Of a stretch of DNA of 64,000 bases, positions 28,589-37,985 are shown piece after piece. Below the pieces are notes generated by a model. That model saw only the letters and a list, made by a program, of their open reading frames with translations. It did no database searches and was not told the origin of the DNA. The stretch is from Maribacter litoralis (GTDB lineage: Bacteria > Bacteroidota > Bacteroidia > Flavobacteriales > Flavobacteriaceae), in NCBI RefSeq assembly GCF_003075045.1, contig NZ_QCZD01000001.1, forward strand, positions 124,001 to 188,000, written 5' to 3'. Both the position numbers and the translations under genes were made by a program. How positions within the stretch are numbered: the first letter of the stretch is position 1; the number at the start of each line of letters is the position of its first letter.

Positions 28589-29338
28589 ATGAAATTATTA
28601 GAAGATAAAAACGTAATTATTACAGGGGCAAGTAGGGGAATCGGTATGGGTATTGCCCAAGTTTTCGCTGATCACGGTGCAAATGTTGCATTTACATATA
28701 GCTCTAGTGAAGCACCAGCTTTAGCATTGGAAAAGGAACTAACGGCAAAAGGAGTTAAAGCAAAAGCATACAAAAGTAATGCTGCTAGCTTTCAAGAGGC
28801 AGAAGAGTTGGTTGCTAAAGTTTTAGAGGATTTTGACGGTAGAATCGATGTATTGATCAATAATGCAGGTATTACTAAAGACAATCTTTTAATGCGAATG
28901 TCAGAAGCTGACTTTGATGCGGTAATCGATATCAACTTAAAGTCTGTTTTTAATATGACCAAGGCTGTACAAAGAACTTTGCTAAAACAACGTAAGGGCT
29001 CTATTATAAATATGAGTAGTGTTGTTGGGGTTAAGGGTAATGCAGGACAAACAAATTATGCTGCTTCTAAAGCAGGTATGATTGGTTTTACAAAATCTGT
29101 TGCGTTAGAGTTAGGATCAAGAAATATTAGATGCAATGCAATTGCACCAGGTTTTATTGAAACTGAAATGACCGAGAAACTAGATGAGAAAACAGTACAG
29201 GGCTGGCGAGATGGTATTCCATTAAAAAGAGGTGGTTCTACCGAAGATATTGCTAATGCTTGTCTGTATTTTGCATCAGATTTGTCTAGTTATGTTACTG
29301 GTCAAGTATTGAATGTTGATGGTGGTATGCTTACCTAA
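28589..29338 (+). CDS. fabG: 3-oxoacyl-ACP reductase
   Basis: 249-residue short-chain dehydrogenase. NADPH-binding ITGASRGIGMGIA (11-23), structural NNAG (91-94), catalytic Ser144, Tyr157 and Lys161 (YAASKAG), and the C-terminal GQVLNVDGGM are all intact. It reduces 3-oxoacyl-ACP in fatty acid elongation. It stands apart from other fab genes; related SDRs could have other substrates, but the full FabG signature supports the call. Confidence 0.9.
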   Translation: MKLLEDKNVIITGASRGIGMGIAQVFADHGANVAFTYSSSEAPALALEKELTAKGVKAKAYKSNAASFQEAEELVAKVLEDFDGRIDVLINNAGITKDNLLMRMSEADFDAVIDINLKSVFNMTKAVQRTLLKQRKGSIINMSSVVGVKGNAGQTNYAASKAGMIGFTKSVALELGSRNIRCNAIAPGFIETEMTEKLDEKTVQGWRDGIPLKRGGSTEDIANACLYFASDLSSYVTGQVLNVDGGMLT

Positions 29339-29405
29339 ATCAAAATGTATTTTCTTTGGAACGAGTATTAAAAGTTCCTCTTTTAAGTTCAACTTTATAA
29401 CATAA

Positions 29406-31430
29406 ATGGAGAGCATAACGGTATTGTATATTATTCTTGCGACAATTGTCGCGCTTGGTATCGTTGTCTTTCAATACTTATATAAACAGAAGGCTAAAAG
29501 CAAGATTTATCTGCTTTTAGCTTTTTTGCGTTTTGTTGGTGTTTTTGGATTATTGCTTTTATTGATTAATCCGCAGTTTTCACAGAAATCATACACCTTA
29601 GAAAAACCCAACTTAGTGATACTGGCAGATAATTCTACTTCGATTGCTGAACATGGAAAGGAAGTAAAAAAGCTGGTATCCGATTTTTATACAGATGAAA
29701 TTTCTGAGCGATTTCAATTGGCGGCATATAAATTCGGCACTGATTTAAAGGTATTGGATACCCTAACGTTTACCGATAAAAATACTAATCTCCACCAGTC
29801 GCTTACTGCCTTAAAAGATATTTATGCACGCGAACAGACAGTTACTGTTGTGCTTTCTGATGGAAACCAAACTATTGGTGAAGATTATAGTTTCTTTTCA
29901 TCAGACCAAAATAACAGTGTTTATCCATTAGTATTGGGTGATACTACAAAGTATAAGGATATTTCTGTCGGCCCTATTTTAACGAATAAGTATGCTTTTC
30001 TTAAAAATAAATTTCCCTTAGAAACTTATATCGCATATCAAGGGGAATCAACAGAATCTGTTAGCGTTGCCATTAAAATGAACGATAACGTAGTTCATAG
30101 AGAAAGTTTCAAGTTAGATGCCCAATCTAATTTAAAGACTATCGCTATTCAGGTTGATGCCAATAGCGTGGGAATCAAAAATCTTGAAGTTGCGGTATCT
30201 CGATTGCCCGAAGAACGAAATATAGAAAATAATAGTAGAACTACAAGTATTGAAGTAATCGATGAAAAAACGAAAATTGCCTTAATTTCAGACATTTTGC
30301 ATCCGGATTTAGGTGCACTTAAAAAATCTATAGAAAGTAACGAGCAAAGGGTAGTATCCATTTTAAAATCAAATACGTCGAATAGTAGCTTGGAAGAAAT
30401 GGATTTGTTTATTTTCTATCAGCCTACATCTAGATTCAACAATGCTTTTGATTATGCTAAAAGCAAGAATGCAAATACTTTTATCATTACAGGCACACAA
30501 ACAGATTATAGATTTTTGAATAATTCCGATGTGGGTTTTGAAATAGAGAATGGATATCCTGAACAGGAGGTATTTGGGTTACTGAACAACGGATTTACAA
30601 AATATGATATTTCAGATTTTGACCTTACCGATTTTCCTCCATTAGTAAGTGATGCGGGTCCTGTTTTAATAACATCTCAATATGAAACCTTGCTAGGTAC
30701 TCAGATAAAGGGTTTAGATGTGCAGCAACCGTTAATGGCGGTTATAGAACGTAATGCCAGTAAACATGCACTCATACTAGGGGAGAACCTTTGGAAATGG
30801 AGAATACAGACTTATAGAAATAGTAGCAAATTCGACAATTTTGATGAGTATATGGGAAATCTCATTCGTTATTTAACCAGCTCTAAAAACAAATCGAGAT
30901 TGAATGTGGATTATGAAAAGGTGTATGAGGGGAGTAGCAATACCGTTATTACTGCCACTTATTTTGATGAAGCATTTTTATTCGATCTAAATGCTAAGGT
31001 GAATATCAAAGTAACCAATATGGAAAGCAATAAGATTCAAACAAATCCTATGGTTTTAAAAAATGGATATTTTGAAGCTGACTTGTCCAATCTAATAGCG
31101 GGTTCATATCAATTTGTTGTTTCGGTTGAAAATGAATCTAAAAAAGAAACAGGAAGCTTTGTTATTTCCGAATTTGATATGGAAAATCAATTTGTATCTA
31201 GCAATGATGAGAAATTGGAAAAATTAGCTGCAAATGCCGGGGGAAAATTATTTTATCCTTCTCAAATTGATGAATTGCTGCAAGATTTAAAGGAGAATGA
31301 AGCATACGTGCCTACCGAGAAAAGCACTGAAAATATCGTATCTTTGATTGATTTCAGAATACTATTGGCAATTATAGTTTTAGCCTTTGCCGTAGAATGG
31401 TTCATCAGAAAATATAACGGATTAATTTAA
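29406..31430 (+). CDS. Large membrane-anchored VWA-like protein, function unknown
   Basis: 674 residues. Two N-terminal transmembrane helices (ITVLYIILATIVALGIVVF and FLRFVGVFGLLLLLI) are followed by a long extracytoplasmic region that opens like a von Willebrand A domain (LVILADNSTSI, then TVVLSDGNQTIG). One C-terminal transmembrane helix (ILLAIIVLAFAVEWFI) ends in a short positive tail. The layout resembles BatA/BatB- or DUF4159-type membrane proteins of Bacteroidota, but I cannot name the family. It is 11 bases ahead of the SPFH gene and probably co-transcribed. Confidence 0.75.
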   Translation: MESITVLYIILATIVALGIVVFQYLYKQKAKSKIYLLLAFLRFVGVFGLLLLLINPQFSQKSYTLEKPNLVILADNSTSIAEHGKEVKKLVSDFYTDEISERFQLAAYKFGTDLKVLDTLTFTDKNTNLHQSLTALKDIYAREQTVTVVLSDGNQTIGEDYSFFSSDQNNSVYPLVLGDTTKYKDISVGPILTNKYAFLKNKFPLETYIAYQGESTESVSVAIKMNDNVVHRESFKLDAQSNLKTIAIQVDANSVGIKNLEVAVSRLPEERNIENNSRTTSIEVIDEKTKIALISDILHPDLGALKKSIESNEQRVVSILKSNTSNSSLEEMDLFIFYQPTSRFNNAFDYAKSKNANTFIITGTQTDYRFLNNSDVGFEIENGYPEQEVFGLLNNGFTKYDISDFDLTDFPPLVSDAGPVLITSQYETLLGTQIKGLDVQQPLMAVIERNASKHALILGENLWKWRIQTYRNSSKFDNFDEYMGNLIRYLTSSKNKSRLNVDYEKVYEGSSNTVITATYFDEAFLFDLNAKVNIKVTNMESNKIQTNPMVLKNGYFEADLSNLIAGSYQFVVSVENESKKETGSFVISEFDMENQFVSSNDEKLEKLAANAGGKLFYPSQIDELLQDLKENEAYVPTEKSTENIVSLIDFRILLAIIVLAFAVEWFIRKYNGLI

Positions 31431-31440
31431 ATTAACAAGA

Positions 31441-32256
31441 ATGGATAAGTTACCCAAGATTGCGCTACCCGCAATATTTGTTTTTATAGTACTAGTAATA
31501 ATGTTTTCAAAATCTACGGTCACCATAGGATCAGGTGAAGCTGGTGTTTTGTACAAAACTTTTGGCGATGGTGTTGTAACCGATGAACCACCTTTGGGAG
31601 AAGGTTTTCATATTGTTGCCCCTTGGAACAAAGTGTTCGTTTATGAAGTTAGACAGCAAGAGGTATTGGAAAAAATGAACGTGCTCTCTAGTAATGGTCT
31701 TGATATAAAATTAGAGGCCTCTGCATGGTTTGAGCCTATTAGAAACGATTTAGGTAAACTACATCAAGAAAAAGGAGAAGACTATATTCAACGTGTTTTG
31801 TTACCTACCATTAGATCAGCTGCACGTTCTGTGGTTGGGCGTTATACACCAGAACAATTGTATTCTAGTAAGAGAGACGCTATTCAACAAGAGATATTCG
31901 ATGAAACCAAAAAGATTGTTGAGGGAGAATATATTCAGTTGAATGAAATTTTAGTTAGAGATGTTACGTTGCCTCCAACGATTAAAGAGGCGATAGAAAG
32001 AAAGTTGCGACAGGAGCAGGAGTCCTTAGAATATGAATTTAGATTGGTTACTGCGAGAAAGGAGGCTGAAAAAGTTACTATAGAGGCACAAGGTAAAGCA
32101 GATGCCAATAAAATTTTAAGTGCGTCTTTGACGGATAAAATTTTACAGGATAAAGGTATTGATGCTACACTTAAACTTTCTGAATCACCAAATACTAAGG
32201 TCATCGTAGTTGGTGGTGGAGATTCTGGGTTACCTTTAATTTTAGGTAATAACTAA
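31441..32256 (+). CDS. SPFH/prohibitin-family membrane protein
   Basis: 271 residues. One N-terminal transmembrane helix (IALPAIFVFIVLVIMF) leads into a band-7 domain (GSGEAGVLYKTFGDGVV, then LPTIRSAARSVVGRYTPEQLYSSKRD) and a coiled-coil tail (RKLRQEQESLEYEFRLVTARKE). Prohibitin-like proteins form ring assemblies that scaffold proteases and organise membrane domains. It is linked to the VWA-like protein by an 11-base gap, so they may form one envelope complex; that link is inferred. Confidence 0.88.
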   Translation: MDKLPKIALPAIFVFIVLVIMFSKSTVTIGSGEAGVLYKTFGDGVVTDEPPLGEGFHIVAPWNKVFVYEVRQQEVLEKMNVLSSNGLDIKLEASAWFEPIRNDLGKLHQEKGEDYIQRVLLPTIRSAARSVVGRYTPEQLYSSKRDAIQQEIFDETKKIVEGEYIQLNEILVRDVTLPPTIKEAIERKLRQEQESLEYEFRLVTARKEAEKVTIEAQGKADANKILSASLTDKILQDKGIDATLKLSESPNTKVIVVGGGDSGLPLILGNN

Positions 32257-32270
32257 AACACGTAGTGCAT

Positions 32271-32278
32271 TATTTTTG
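32271..32278 (+). promoter_or_regulatory. Candidate -7 box of the his operon
   Basis: TATTTTTG matches TAnnTTTG and lies 58 bases before the leader peptide ATG. A second candidate is TTG (32299) with 19 bases to TACTTTTA (32321), which has better spacing but one mismatch and would put the start almost at the leader ATG. Which is used cannot be told from sequence. Confidence 0.35.
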
Positions 32279-32335
32279 TTTCATTTTAAACTTTTGTTTT
32301 GTGAAATGAAAAATACCTTTTACTTTTACATCAGA

Positions 32336-32389
32336 ATGAAAAACAGAACTACACATCATCATATTCATACACACGCTCAGGCGAGGTAG
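32336..32389 (+). CDS. hisL: his operon leader peptide
   Basis: A 17-residue peptide, MKNRTTHHHIHTHAQAR, with five histidines in seven residues (positions 7-13). It is encoded between the SPFH gene and hisG, and a hairpin terminator starts 30 bases after its stop codon. This is the classic layout of a translation-coupled histidine attenuator: ribosomes stall on the His codons when charged tRNA-His is scarce. The stop codon lies inside the segment that can pair with the terminator's 5' arm. Confidence 0.92.
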   Translation: MKNRTTHHHIHTHAQAR

Positions 32390-32448
32390 GAATGTATTGT
32401 AGTAGAACAACATATTTTAAAAACCCGTTTGAGCAATCAAACGGGTTT
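32375..32448 (+). promoter_or_regulatory. his attenuator: antiterminator and terminator alternatives
   Basis: The terminator is a 12-bp stem AAACCCGTTTGA/TCAAACGGGTTT with a GCAA loop (32420-32448). A competing segment, GCTCAGGCGAGGT at 32375-32387, can pair with the terminator's 5' arm (about 11 of 13 positions, two of them G-U). It overlaps the last leader codons and the stop. A ribosome that finishes the leader would cover it and let the terminator form; one stalled on the early His codons leaves it free and would favour read-through into hisG. This mechanism is inferred from the pairing. Confidence 0.75.
32420..32448 (+). terminator. his leader terminator hairpin
   Basis: A perfect 12-bp stem with a GCAA tetraloop, followed by TTGTATTT. 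It lies 44 bases before hisG and inside the attenuator. Confidence 0.9.
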
Positions 32449-32491
32449 TGTATTTAAATCTCTTTTGGTTGCCAAGCATTAAATTAAGAAA

Positions 32492-33349
32492 ATGACTAAA
32501 ATTAGAATTGCTATTCAGAAATCGGGAAGACTTAATGAGGAATCCCTTCAAATTTTAAAAGACTGCGGAATTTCTATTGACAACGGTAAAGATCAATTGA
32601 AAGCTTCTTCAAGAAATTTTCCGATTGAGGTGTTTTACCTTAGAAATGGCGATATACCTCAGTACTTAAGAGATGGTGTGGTTGATATTGCAATCATTGG
32701 AGAAAACGTTTTAATTGAAAAAGGAGAGGATATTTCCATTGCAGAAAAATTAGGTTTTTCTAAATGTAAAGTTTCTTTGGCCGTACCGAAATCTGTGAAG
32801 TATAATTCGGTGCAGGATTTCCAAGGGAAACGTATTGCAACTTCTTACCCAAATACAGTTATAAATTACCTGAAAGAGAAAGGTGTTAATGCAGATTTAC
32901 ACATTATTAACGGTTCTGTGGAAATTGCACCGAATATCGGACTTGCAGATGCTATCTGTGACATTGTTTCCAGCGGTAGTACTTTATTTAAAAACAACTT
33001 AAAAGAGGTAGAAGTAATGCTCACCAGTGAAGCTGTACTTGCTGTCTCTCCAAAAATCACTTCAGAGCGAAAAGAATTGCTTGAAAAATTACAATTTAGA
33101 ATTCAATCGGTTTTAAGGGCTAGAGGTTCTAAATATGTTTTGTTGAATGCACCTAATGAGAAGTTAGATGCTATTATAAAATTACTGCCAGGTATGAGAA
33201 GTCCCACAGTTTTACCACTTGCCGATGAAGGATGGAGCTCAGTACACACGGTAATCAATAAAGATAAATTTTGGGAAGTTATCGATGAATTAAAGAAAGC
33301 CGGTGCAGAAGGTATTCTTGTTTGCCCAATTGAAAAGATGGTGTTGTAA
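32492..33349 (+). CDS. hisG: ATP phosphoribosyltransferase (long form)
   Basis: 285 residues, the long HisG form with a C-terminal regulatory domain that binds histidine (no HisZ partner needed). The catalytic core shows KIRIAIQKSGRLNEES, DIAIIGENVLIEKG and the PRPP loop DIVSSGSTLFKNNL. It catalyses the first, feedback-inhibited step: ATP plus PRPP to phosphoribosyl-ATP. First gene after the attenuator. Confidence 0.96.
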   Translation: MTKIRIAIQKSGRLNEESLQILKDCGISIDNGKDQLKASSRNFPIEVFYLRNGDIPQYLRDGVVDIAIIGENVLIEKGEDISIAEKLGFSKCKVSLAVPKSVKYNSVQDFQGKRIATSYPNTVINYLKEKGVNADLHIINGSVEIAPNIGLADAICDIVSSGSTLFKNNLKEVEVMLTSEAVLAVSPKITSERKELLEKLQFRIQSVLRARGSKYVLLNAPNEKLDAIIKLLPGMRSPTVLPLADEGWSSVHTVINKDKFWEVIDELKKAGAEGILVCPIEKMVL

Positions 33350-33351
33350 AT

Positions 33352-33442
33352 ATGCCTTTAGCTTTTAGCCATTTGCTATTAGCTAGAATAAATATATGTG
33401 TTTTGCCAAAAGCCAGTAGCTTAAGGCTAATAGCTAGTTAAA
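33352..33442 (+). repeat. Degenerate TTAGC/GCTATTAGC repeat tract between hisG and hisD
   Basis: The 96-base gap is mostly variants of TAGCTTTTAGCC, GCTATTAGCTAG and GCTAATAGCTAG, in both orientations. It can fold into hairpins and carries no gene. It belongs to a set of unlike repeat tracts that fill the gaps of this operon. Confidence 0.7.
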
Positions 33443-33445
33443 GAA

Positions 33446-34729
33446 ATGAATAAAATATATAATCCAGAGAGAGCAGATTGGACTGACGTTTTAAAACGCC
33501 CAACACAAACTGTTGCCGATATTGAAGGATTGGTCAACGGTATTTTTGAAGAGGTAAGATCAAACGGTGATGGAATATTAAAAAAGTATACCGAGCAATT
33601 TGATAAGGTGGTTTTGGAAAATATGCTTGTTTCAGAGGCTGAAATTGAAGCTGCAAAGTCTTTAGTTTCCAATGATTTAAAAGAGGCTATAAAACTTGCT
33701 AAATCTAATATAGAAGTATTTCACGAAGCTCAAAAAACCGACCGTGTAGAAGTTGAAACTGCACCGGGTGTGACTTGTTGGCAAGAAAAAAGACCTATTC
33801 AAAAAGTGGGACTTTATATTCCTGGTGGAACGGCTCCTTTATTTTCTACCATTTTAATGTTGGCAGTACCAGCTACCATTGCCGGCTGTAAAGAAATAGT
33901 ATTGTGTTCTCCTCCAGACAAGGAAGGGAAATTGAACCCTGCGATTTTATACGCTGCTAATTTATGCGGAGTAACCAAAATTGTAAAAGTTGGTGGTATT
34001 CAGGCTATCGCGGGAATGACATTTGGGACGGAAACCATACCGCAAGTGTATAAAATATTCGGACCAGGTAATCAGTATGTAACCGTAGCCAAACAAATTG
34101 CTACAAAGTATGGAGTAGCTATTGATATGCCAGCAGGTCCGTCAGAATTACTGGTCGTGGCCGATGATTCGGCGAATGCTGCTTTTGTTGCTTCAGATTT
34201 ATTGAGTCAGGCTGAGCACGGGGTAGATAGTCAGGTGATATTAGTTTCTACTTCTAAAGCTATAATTGATGCCGTTGAAAAAGAAGTTGCCCAACAATTA
34301 GAAGATTTACCACGTAAAGAAATAGCGAAACAGGCGATTGCGAATAGTAAATTGATTTATGTTGTAAATGACCAAGAAGCTATAGATCTCATCAATGAAT
34401 ACGGACCGGAACATTACATTGTTTGTGTAGAAAATGAAGATTATTATATAGATAATACATATAATGCAGGCTCGGTTTTTATTGGAAATTATACGCCTGA
34501 AAGTGCTGGAGATTATGCTTCTGGTACGAATCATACTTTACCAACTAATGGTTATGCCAAACAGTATAGCGGTGTTAACTTAGATAGTTTTCTGAAAAGC
34601 ATGACTTTTCAGAAAATCAATGAAGAAGGAATACAAAATATTGGCAAGGCTATAGAGTTAATGGCAGAAGCAGAAGGACTAGAAGCTCATAAAAGTGCAG
34701 TGACCTTAAGATTAAATAGTTTAAAATAA
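33446..34729 (+). CDS. hisD: Histidinol dehydrogenase
   Basis: 427 residues. Signatures are YIPGGTAPLFSTILMLAVPA, IFGPGNQYVTVAKQ, IDMPAGPSELLVVAD, LSQAEHGVDSQVILVS with the zinc-binding histidine, and YGPEHYIV with the catalytic Glu/His. It oxidises histidinol to histidine with two NAD. Follows the hisG repeat gap. Confidence 0.96.
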   Translation: MNKIYNPERADWTDVLKRPTQTVADIEGLVNGIFEEVRSNGDGILKKYTEQFDKVVLENMLVSEAEIEAAKSLVSNDLKEAIKLAKSNIEVFHEAQKTDRVEVETAPGVTCWQEKRPIQKVGLYIPGGTAPLFSTILMLAVPATIAGCKEIVLCSPPDKEGKLNPAILYAANLCGVTKIVKVGGIQAIAGMTFGTETIPQVYKIFGPGNQYVTVAKQIATKYGVAIDMPAGPSELLVVADDSANAAFVASDLLSQAEHGVDSQVILVSTSKAIIDAVEKEVAQQLEDLPRKEIAKQAIANSKLIYVVNDQEAIDLINEYGPEHYIVCVENEDYYIDNTYNAGSVFIGNYTPESAGDYASGTNHTLPTNGYAKQYSGVNLDSFLKSMTFQKINEEGIQNIGKAIELMAEAEGLEAHKSAVTLRLNSLK

Positions 34730-34732
34730 TGT

Positions 34733-34757
34733 CATTTCGGCTACGCTCAATGACCAA
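34733..34757 (+). repeat. Half-copy of a dispersed GCTACGCTCAATGACC-type element
   Basis: TTTCGGCTACGCTCAATGAC in the hisD-hisC gap resembles one arm of the inverted element at 40684-40760 (TTTGGTTACGCTCAGTGATC). Such extragenic elements are common in Flavobacteriia; this one is a single arm. Confidence 0.55.
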
Positions 34758-34772
34758 CACCATATTGAACTA

Positions 34773-35819
34773 ATGAGTTTCAATTTAGATAAAATAACAC
34801 GAGAAAATGTAAAGGGCTTGAGTCCGTATTCCTCTGCACGAGATGAGTATGTTTCCGATGGTTCTACCATGGTTTTTTTAGATGCCAATGAGAATCCGTT
34901 CGAGAATGGAGTAAATCGTTATCCCGATCCTCAACAGCGAGGTCTAAAGGCTATTTTAGCAGAACAGAAAGAGATTAAAGAAGAAAATATTCTTTTAGGT
35001 AATGGTAGTGATGAAGTGTTAGATTTGTTGTTCAGGGCGTTCTGTGAGCCAAAACAAGATAACATCATTACATTGCCACCTACATACGGAATGTACAAAG
35101 TGCTTTCCGGAATTAATTTGGTTGAAAACCGAGAAGTATTATTAACCGATGATTTTCAACCTAACGTTGAGGGAATTTTAAATACAATTGATAGCAATAC
35201 AAAATTGATATTTATCTGCTCGCCCAACAATCCTACAGGCAATAGCTTTTCGACTTCAATTATAGAAGAGCTATTGACCTCGTTTAACGGATTAGTGGTA
35301 ATTGATGAGGCGTATATTGACTTTTCATCCGAAGAAAGCTGGACATCTAAATTGGCAGATTATCCTAATTTAATTGTAACCCAAACCTTATCCAAAGCAT
35401 ATGGTATGGCAGGTATTCGACTTGGATTATGTATGGCATCAACTGAAATTATTGCTGTTTTAAATAAGATTAAACCTCCGTACAATGTAAATCAATTAAC
35501 TCAGGATAAAGCCATTGAACGGGTGTTGGATATAAATGGAGTTGAAGAAGAAGTTGCTAAAATTTTAACGGAAAGAAGCAACCTTATTGAGGCTTTGAAA
35601 GCAGTTTCATTTGTTAAAACAATCTATCCGACAGATGCCAATTTTATACTGGCAAAAGTTGATGATGCAACCTTAAGATATAATCAATTATTGGAAAAAG
35701 GGGTGGTGGTTAGAAATCGTACTACACAACCATTATGTGAGAACACATTGCGTTTTACTGTAGGTACCCAAAAAGAGAATAAATCATTAATTAATGCTTT
35801 AAAAACATTATCGAACTAA
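34773..35819 (+). CDS. hisC: Histidinol-phosphate aminotransferase
   Basis: 348-residue fold type I PLP enzyme. Substrate and cofactor motifs are [48 protein letters not shown] and the Schiff-base lysine in [14 protein letters not shown]. It transaminates imidazole-acetol phosphate. It is one base ahead of hisB, tightly coupled. Confidence 0.95.
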   Translation: MSFNLDKITRENVKGLSPYSSARDEYVSDGSTMVFLDANENPFENGVNRYPDPQQRGLKAILAEQKEIKEENILLGNGSDEVLDLLFRAFCEPKQDNIITLPPTYGMYKVLSGINLVENREVLLTDDFQPNVEGILNTIDSNTKLIFICSPNNPTGNSFSTSIIEELLTSFNGLVVIDEAYIDFSSEESWTSKLADYPNLIVTQTLSKAYGMAGIRLGLCMASTEIIAVLNKIKPPYNVNQLTQDKAIERVLDINGVEEEVAKILTERSNLIEALKAVSFVKTIYPTDANFILAKVDDATLRYNQLLEKGVVVRNRTTQPLCENTLRFTVGTQKENKSLINALKTLSN

Positions 35820-35820
35820 T

Positions 35821-36963
35821 ATGGAAATTAAAAAACGTGTATTGTTTATTGATAGAGATGGTACCATAATTAAAGAAACGGTAGATGAGCAGATAGATGC
35901 ATTTGAAAAGATGATTTTTTATCCGAAAGCATTTACTTTTCTAGGTAAAATTGCAAAAGAATTGGATTATGAATTGGTAATGATTACCAACCAAGACGGA
36001 TTAGGAACAGATGTTTTTCCTGAGGACACCTTTTGGCCGGTTCATAATTTTATTCTTCAATCCTTTGAAAATGAAGGTGTGGTTTTCGATAAGGTGTTTC
36101 TTGATCGAACTTTTCCGCATGAAAATGCCAACACTAGAAAACCTGGCACCGGATTATTGACCGAGTATTTTTCCGATGATTATGATTTGAAAAATTCCTT
36201 TGTTATCGGTGATCGATTAACAGATATGGAACTTGCGAAAAACCTTGGTTCTAAGGGTATTTTTATCAACGATGAGACCAACTTAGGTACTGGTGAAATC
36301 ACAGTTAAACGTGATGAATTGGATAGCCATATTGCGATTGAAAGCAATGATTGGGAGAAGATTTATGAGTTCTTGAAATTAAATGATAGAACGGCTGAAA
36401 TTCATAGAAAAACCAATGAAACTGATATTGCTATAAAACTGAACCTAGATGGTACCGGTAAAAGTGAAATTAAAACCGGACTGGCATTCTTTGACCATAT
36501 GCTAGATCAATTAGCTCGCCATGGGCAAATGGATTTAATGATCAAAGTGGATGGTGATTTAGAAGTAGATGAGCACCATACAATTGAAGATACCGGTATT
36601 GCATTAGGCGAGGTATTTCATTCGGCTTTAGGAAATAAATTAGGTATAGAACGCTACGGATTCTGTTTGCCAATGGATGATTGTTTAGCACAATCCGCTA
36701 TAGATTTTGGTGGTAGAAATTGGTTGGTATGGGATGCAGACTTTAAGCGTGAAATGGTAGGCGACATGCCTACGGAAATGTTTCACCATTTCTTTAAATC
36801 GTTCACTGATGGAGCTAAAGCTAATTTAAATATAAAAGCAGAGGGAACCAACGAACATCACAAAATTGAAGCTATGTTCAAGGCCTTTGCGAAAAGTATA
36901 AAAATGGCAGTGAAAAGAGATGTGGAAAAAATGGTGTTACCAAGTACAAAGGGAGTATTATAA
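35821..36963 (+). CDS. hisB: Bifunctional histidinol-phosphatase / imidazoleglycerol-phosphate dehydratase
   Basis: 380 residues. The N-terminal HAD phosphatase half has [10 protein letters not shown] with Asp11 and Asp13, and a conserved [10 protein letters not shown]. The C-terminal IGPD half has manganese-binding [13 protein letters not shown] and the second repeat [17 protein letters not shown]. It catalyses steps 7 and 9 of the pathway. Both halves look intact. Confidence 0.96.
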   Translation: MEIKKRVLFIDRDGTIIKETVDEQIDAFEKMIFYPKAFTFLGKIAKELDYELVMITNQDGLGTDVFPEDTFWPVHNFILQSFENEGVVFDKVFLDRTFPHENANTRKPGTGLLTEYFSDDYDLKNSFVIGDRLTDMELAKNLGSKGIFINDETNLGTGEITVKRDELDSHIAIESNDWEKIYEFLKLNDRTAEIHRKTNETDIAIKLNLDGTGKSEIKTGLAFFDHMLDQLARHGQMDLMIKVDGDLEVDEHHTIEDTGIALGEVFHSALGNKLGIERYGFCLPMDDCLAQSAIDFGGRNWLVWDADFKREMVGDMPTEMFHHFFKSFTDGAKANLNIKAEGTNEHHKIEAMFKAFAKSIKMAVKRDVEKMVLPSTKGVL

Positions 36964-36995
36964 AGTACAAGGTGTGAAGTAATAATTACAAAGTA
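36964..36995 (+). repeat. Short GTACAAGGTGTGAAGTA repeat remnant
   Basis: The 32-base gap after hisB is made of AGTACAAGGTGTGAAGTAAT-like units, the same family as the tracts at 37347-37406 and 39652-39823. Confidence 0.5.
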
Positions 36996-37346
36996 ATGCA
37001 AGATTTAAAAAAACGAACTAAACAATTTGCTGTAGATTGTTGGTTATTCTGCAAACAAGTTCCGCGGTCCAGAGAATTAGATGCTTGGGTACGACAATTA
37101 ATAAGAAGTTCTAGCTCAGTTGGTGCAAATTATAGAGCTTCGCAAAGAGCAAAATCTACCGCTGATTTTATAAATAAACTAAAGATTGTTGAAGAGGAAA
37201 TTGATGAATCTGCATATTGGTTAGAACTGTTTTTAGAAGTTAATTCTGAAAGAAAAGAAGAGATAACAATATTACATAAAGAGGCTAAAGAACTTTTGGC
37301 AATCATTGTAGCCTCAATAAAAACGTCACTAGCAAATAGAATGTAA
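36996..37346 (+). CDS. Four-helix bundle protein, S23 / 23S rRNA intervening-sequence family
   Basis: 116 residues. The family pattern is clear: LIRSSSSVGANYRASQRAKS followed by DFINKLKIVEEEIDESAYWLELF. Such proteins were first found in rRNA intervening sequences and form ring-like four-helix bundles with a basic surface; function is unknown. It sits between hisB and hisH, flanked on both sides by GTACAAAGTA-type repeats, which suggests it was inserted as a unit into the operon. Confidence 0.85.
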   Translation: MQDLKKRTKQFAVDCWLFCKQVPRSRELDAWVRQLIRSSSSVGANYRASQRAKSTADFINKLKIVEEEIDESAYWLELFLEVNSERKEEITILHKEAKELLAIIVASIKTSLANRM

Positions 37347-37406
37347 AGAAATGAAAAATACGATAAACACCTTGTACTTTGTACTTTTAACCTTGTATCT
37401 GAGCTT
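37347..37406 (+). repeat. GTACTTTGTAC-type repeat between the S23-like gene and hisH
   Basis: ACCTTGTACTTTGTACTTTT and ACCTTGTATC are in the opposite orientation to the GTACAAGG units on the other side of the S23-like gene, so that gene is bracketed by inverted relatives. Confidence 0.55.
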
Positions 37407-37985
37407 ATGAAAATTGTAATTATAAATTACGGAGCAGGAAATATTCAGAGTATCAAATTTGCGATTAAACGCTTAGGTTATGAAGCTGTTTTAAGCAATG
37501 ATGTTTCTGAAATACAGCGTGCCGATAAAGTGATATTCCCAGGGGTAGGTGAGGCAAGTAGTGCCATGAAAATGTTGTTGAACAGTGGTTTGGACAAAGT
37601 TATTCCGACTTTAAAACAGCCTGTATTAGGGATTTGCTTAGGTATGCAATTAATGTGCAATTCATCGGAGGAGGGCAATACAACAGGACTCGGGATTTTT
37701 GATGTAGATGTTGTTAAGTTTGATAATGCGGTAAAAGTTCCACAGATAGGATGGAACAAAATAGAAAACCTTAAATCTTCATTGTTCACTGATGTTCCGG
37801 AAGATTATATTTACTTGGTTCATAGCTTTTTTGCACCTTTATGTAAAGAAACCATTGCACAATGTTCCTACGGCATAAACTATAGCGCGGCTTTAAAAAA
37901 GGATAATTTTTACGGAACCCAGTTTCATCCAGAGAAATCCAGTGATGTTGGGGAAAAGATATTAGAAAACTTTTTGAAAATGTAA
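37407..37985 (+). CDS. hisH: Imidazole glycerol phosphate synthase, glutaminase subunit
   Basis: 192 residues, class I glutamine amidotransferase. Catalytic Cys77 in LGICLGMQLM and the His/Glu pair in FHPEKS near residue 173 complete the triad; the oxyanion region PGVGEASSAM is present. Supplies ammonia to HisF. Its last base is shared with the start of the following GNAT frame. Confidence 0.95.
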   Translation: MKIVIINYGAGNIQSIKFAIKRLGYEAVLSNDVSEIQRADKVIFPGVGEASSAMKMLLNSGLDKVIPTLKQPVLGICLGMQLMCNSSEEGNTTGLGIFDVDVVKFDNAVKVPQIGWNKIENLKSSLFTDVPEDYIYLVHSFFAPLCKETIAQCSYGINYSAALKKDNFYGTQFHPEKSSDVGEKILENFLKM

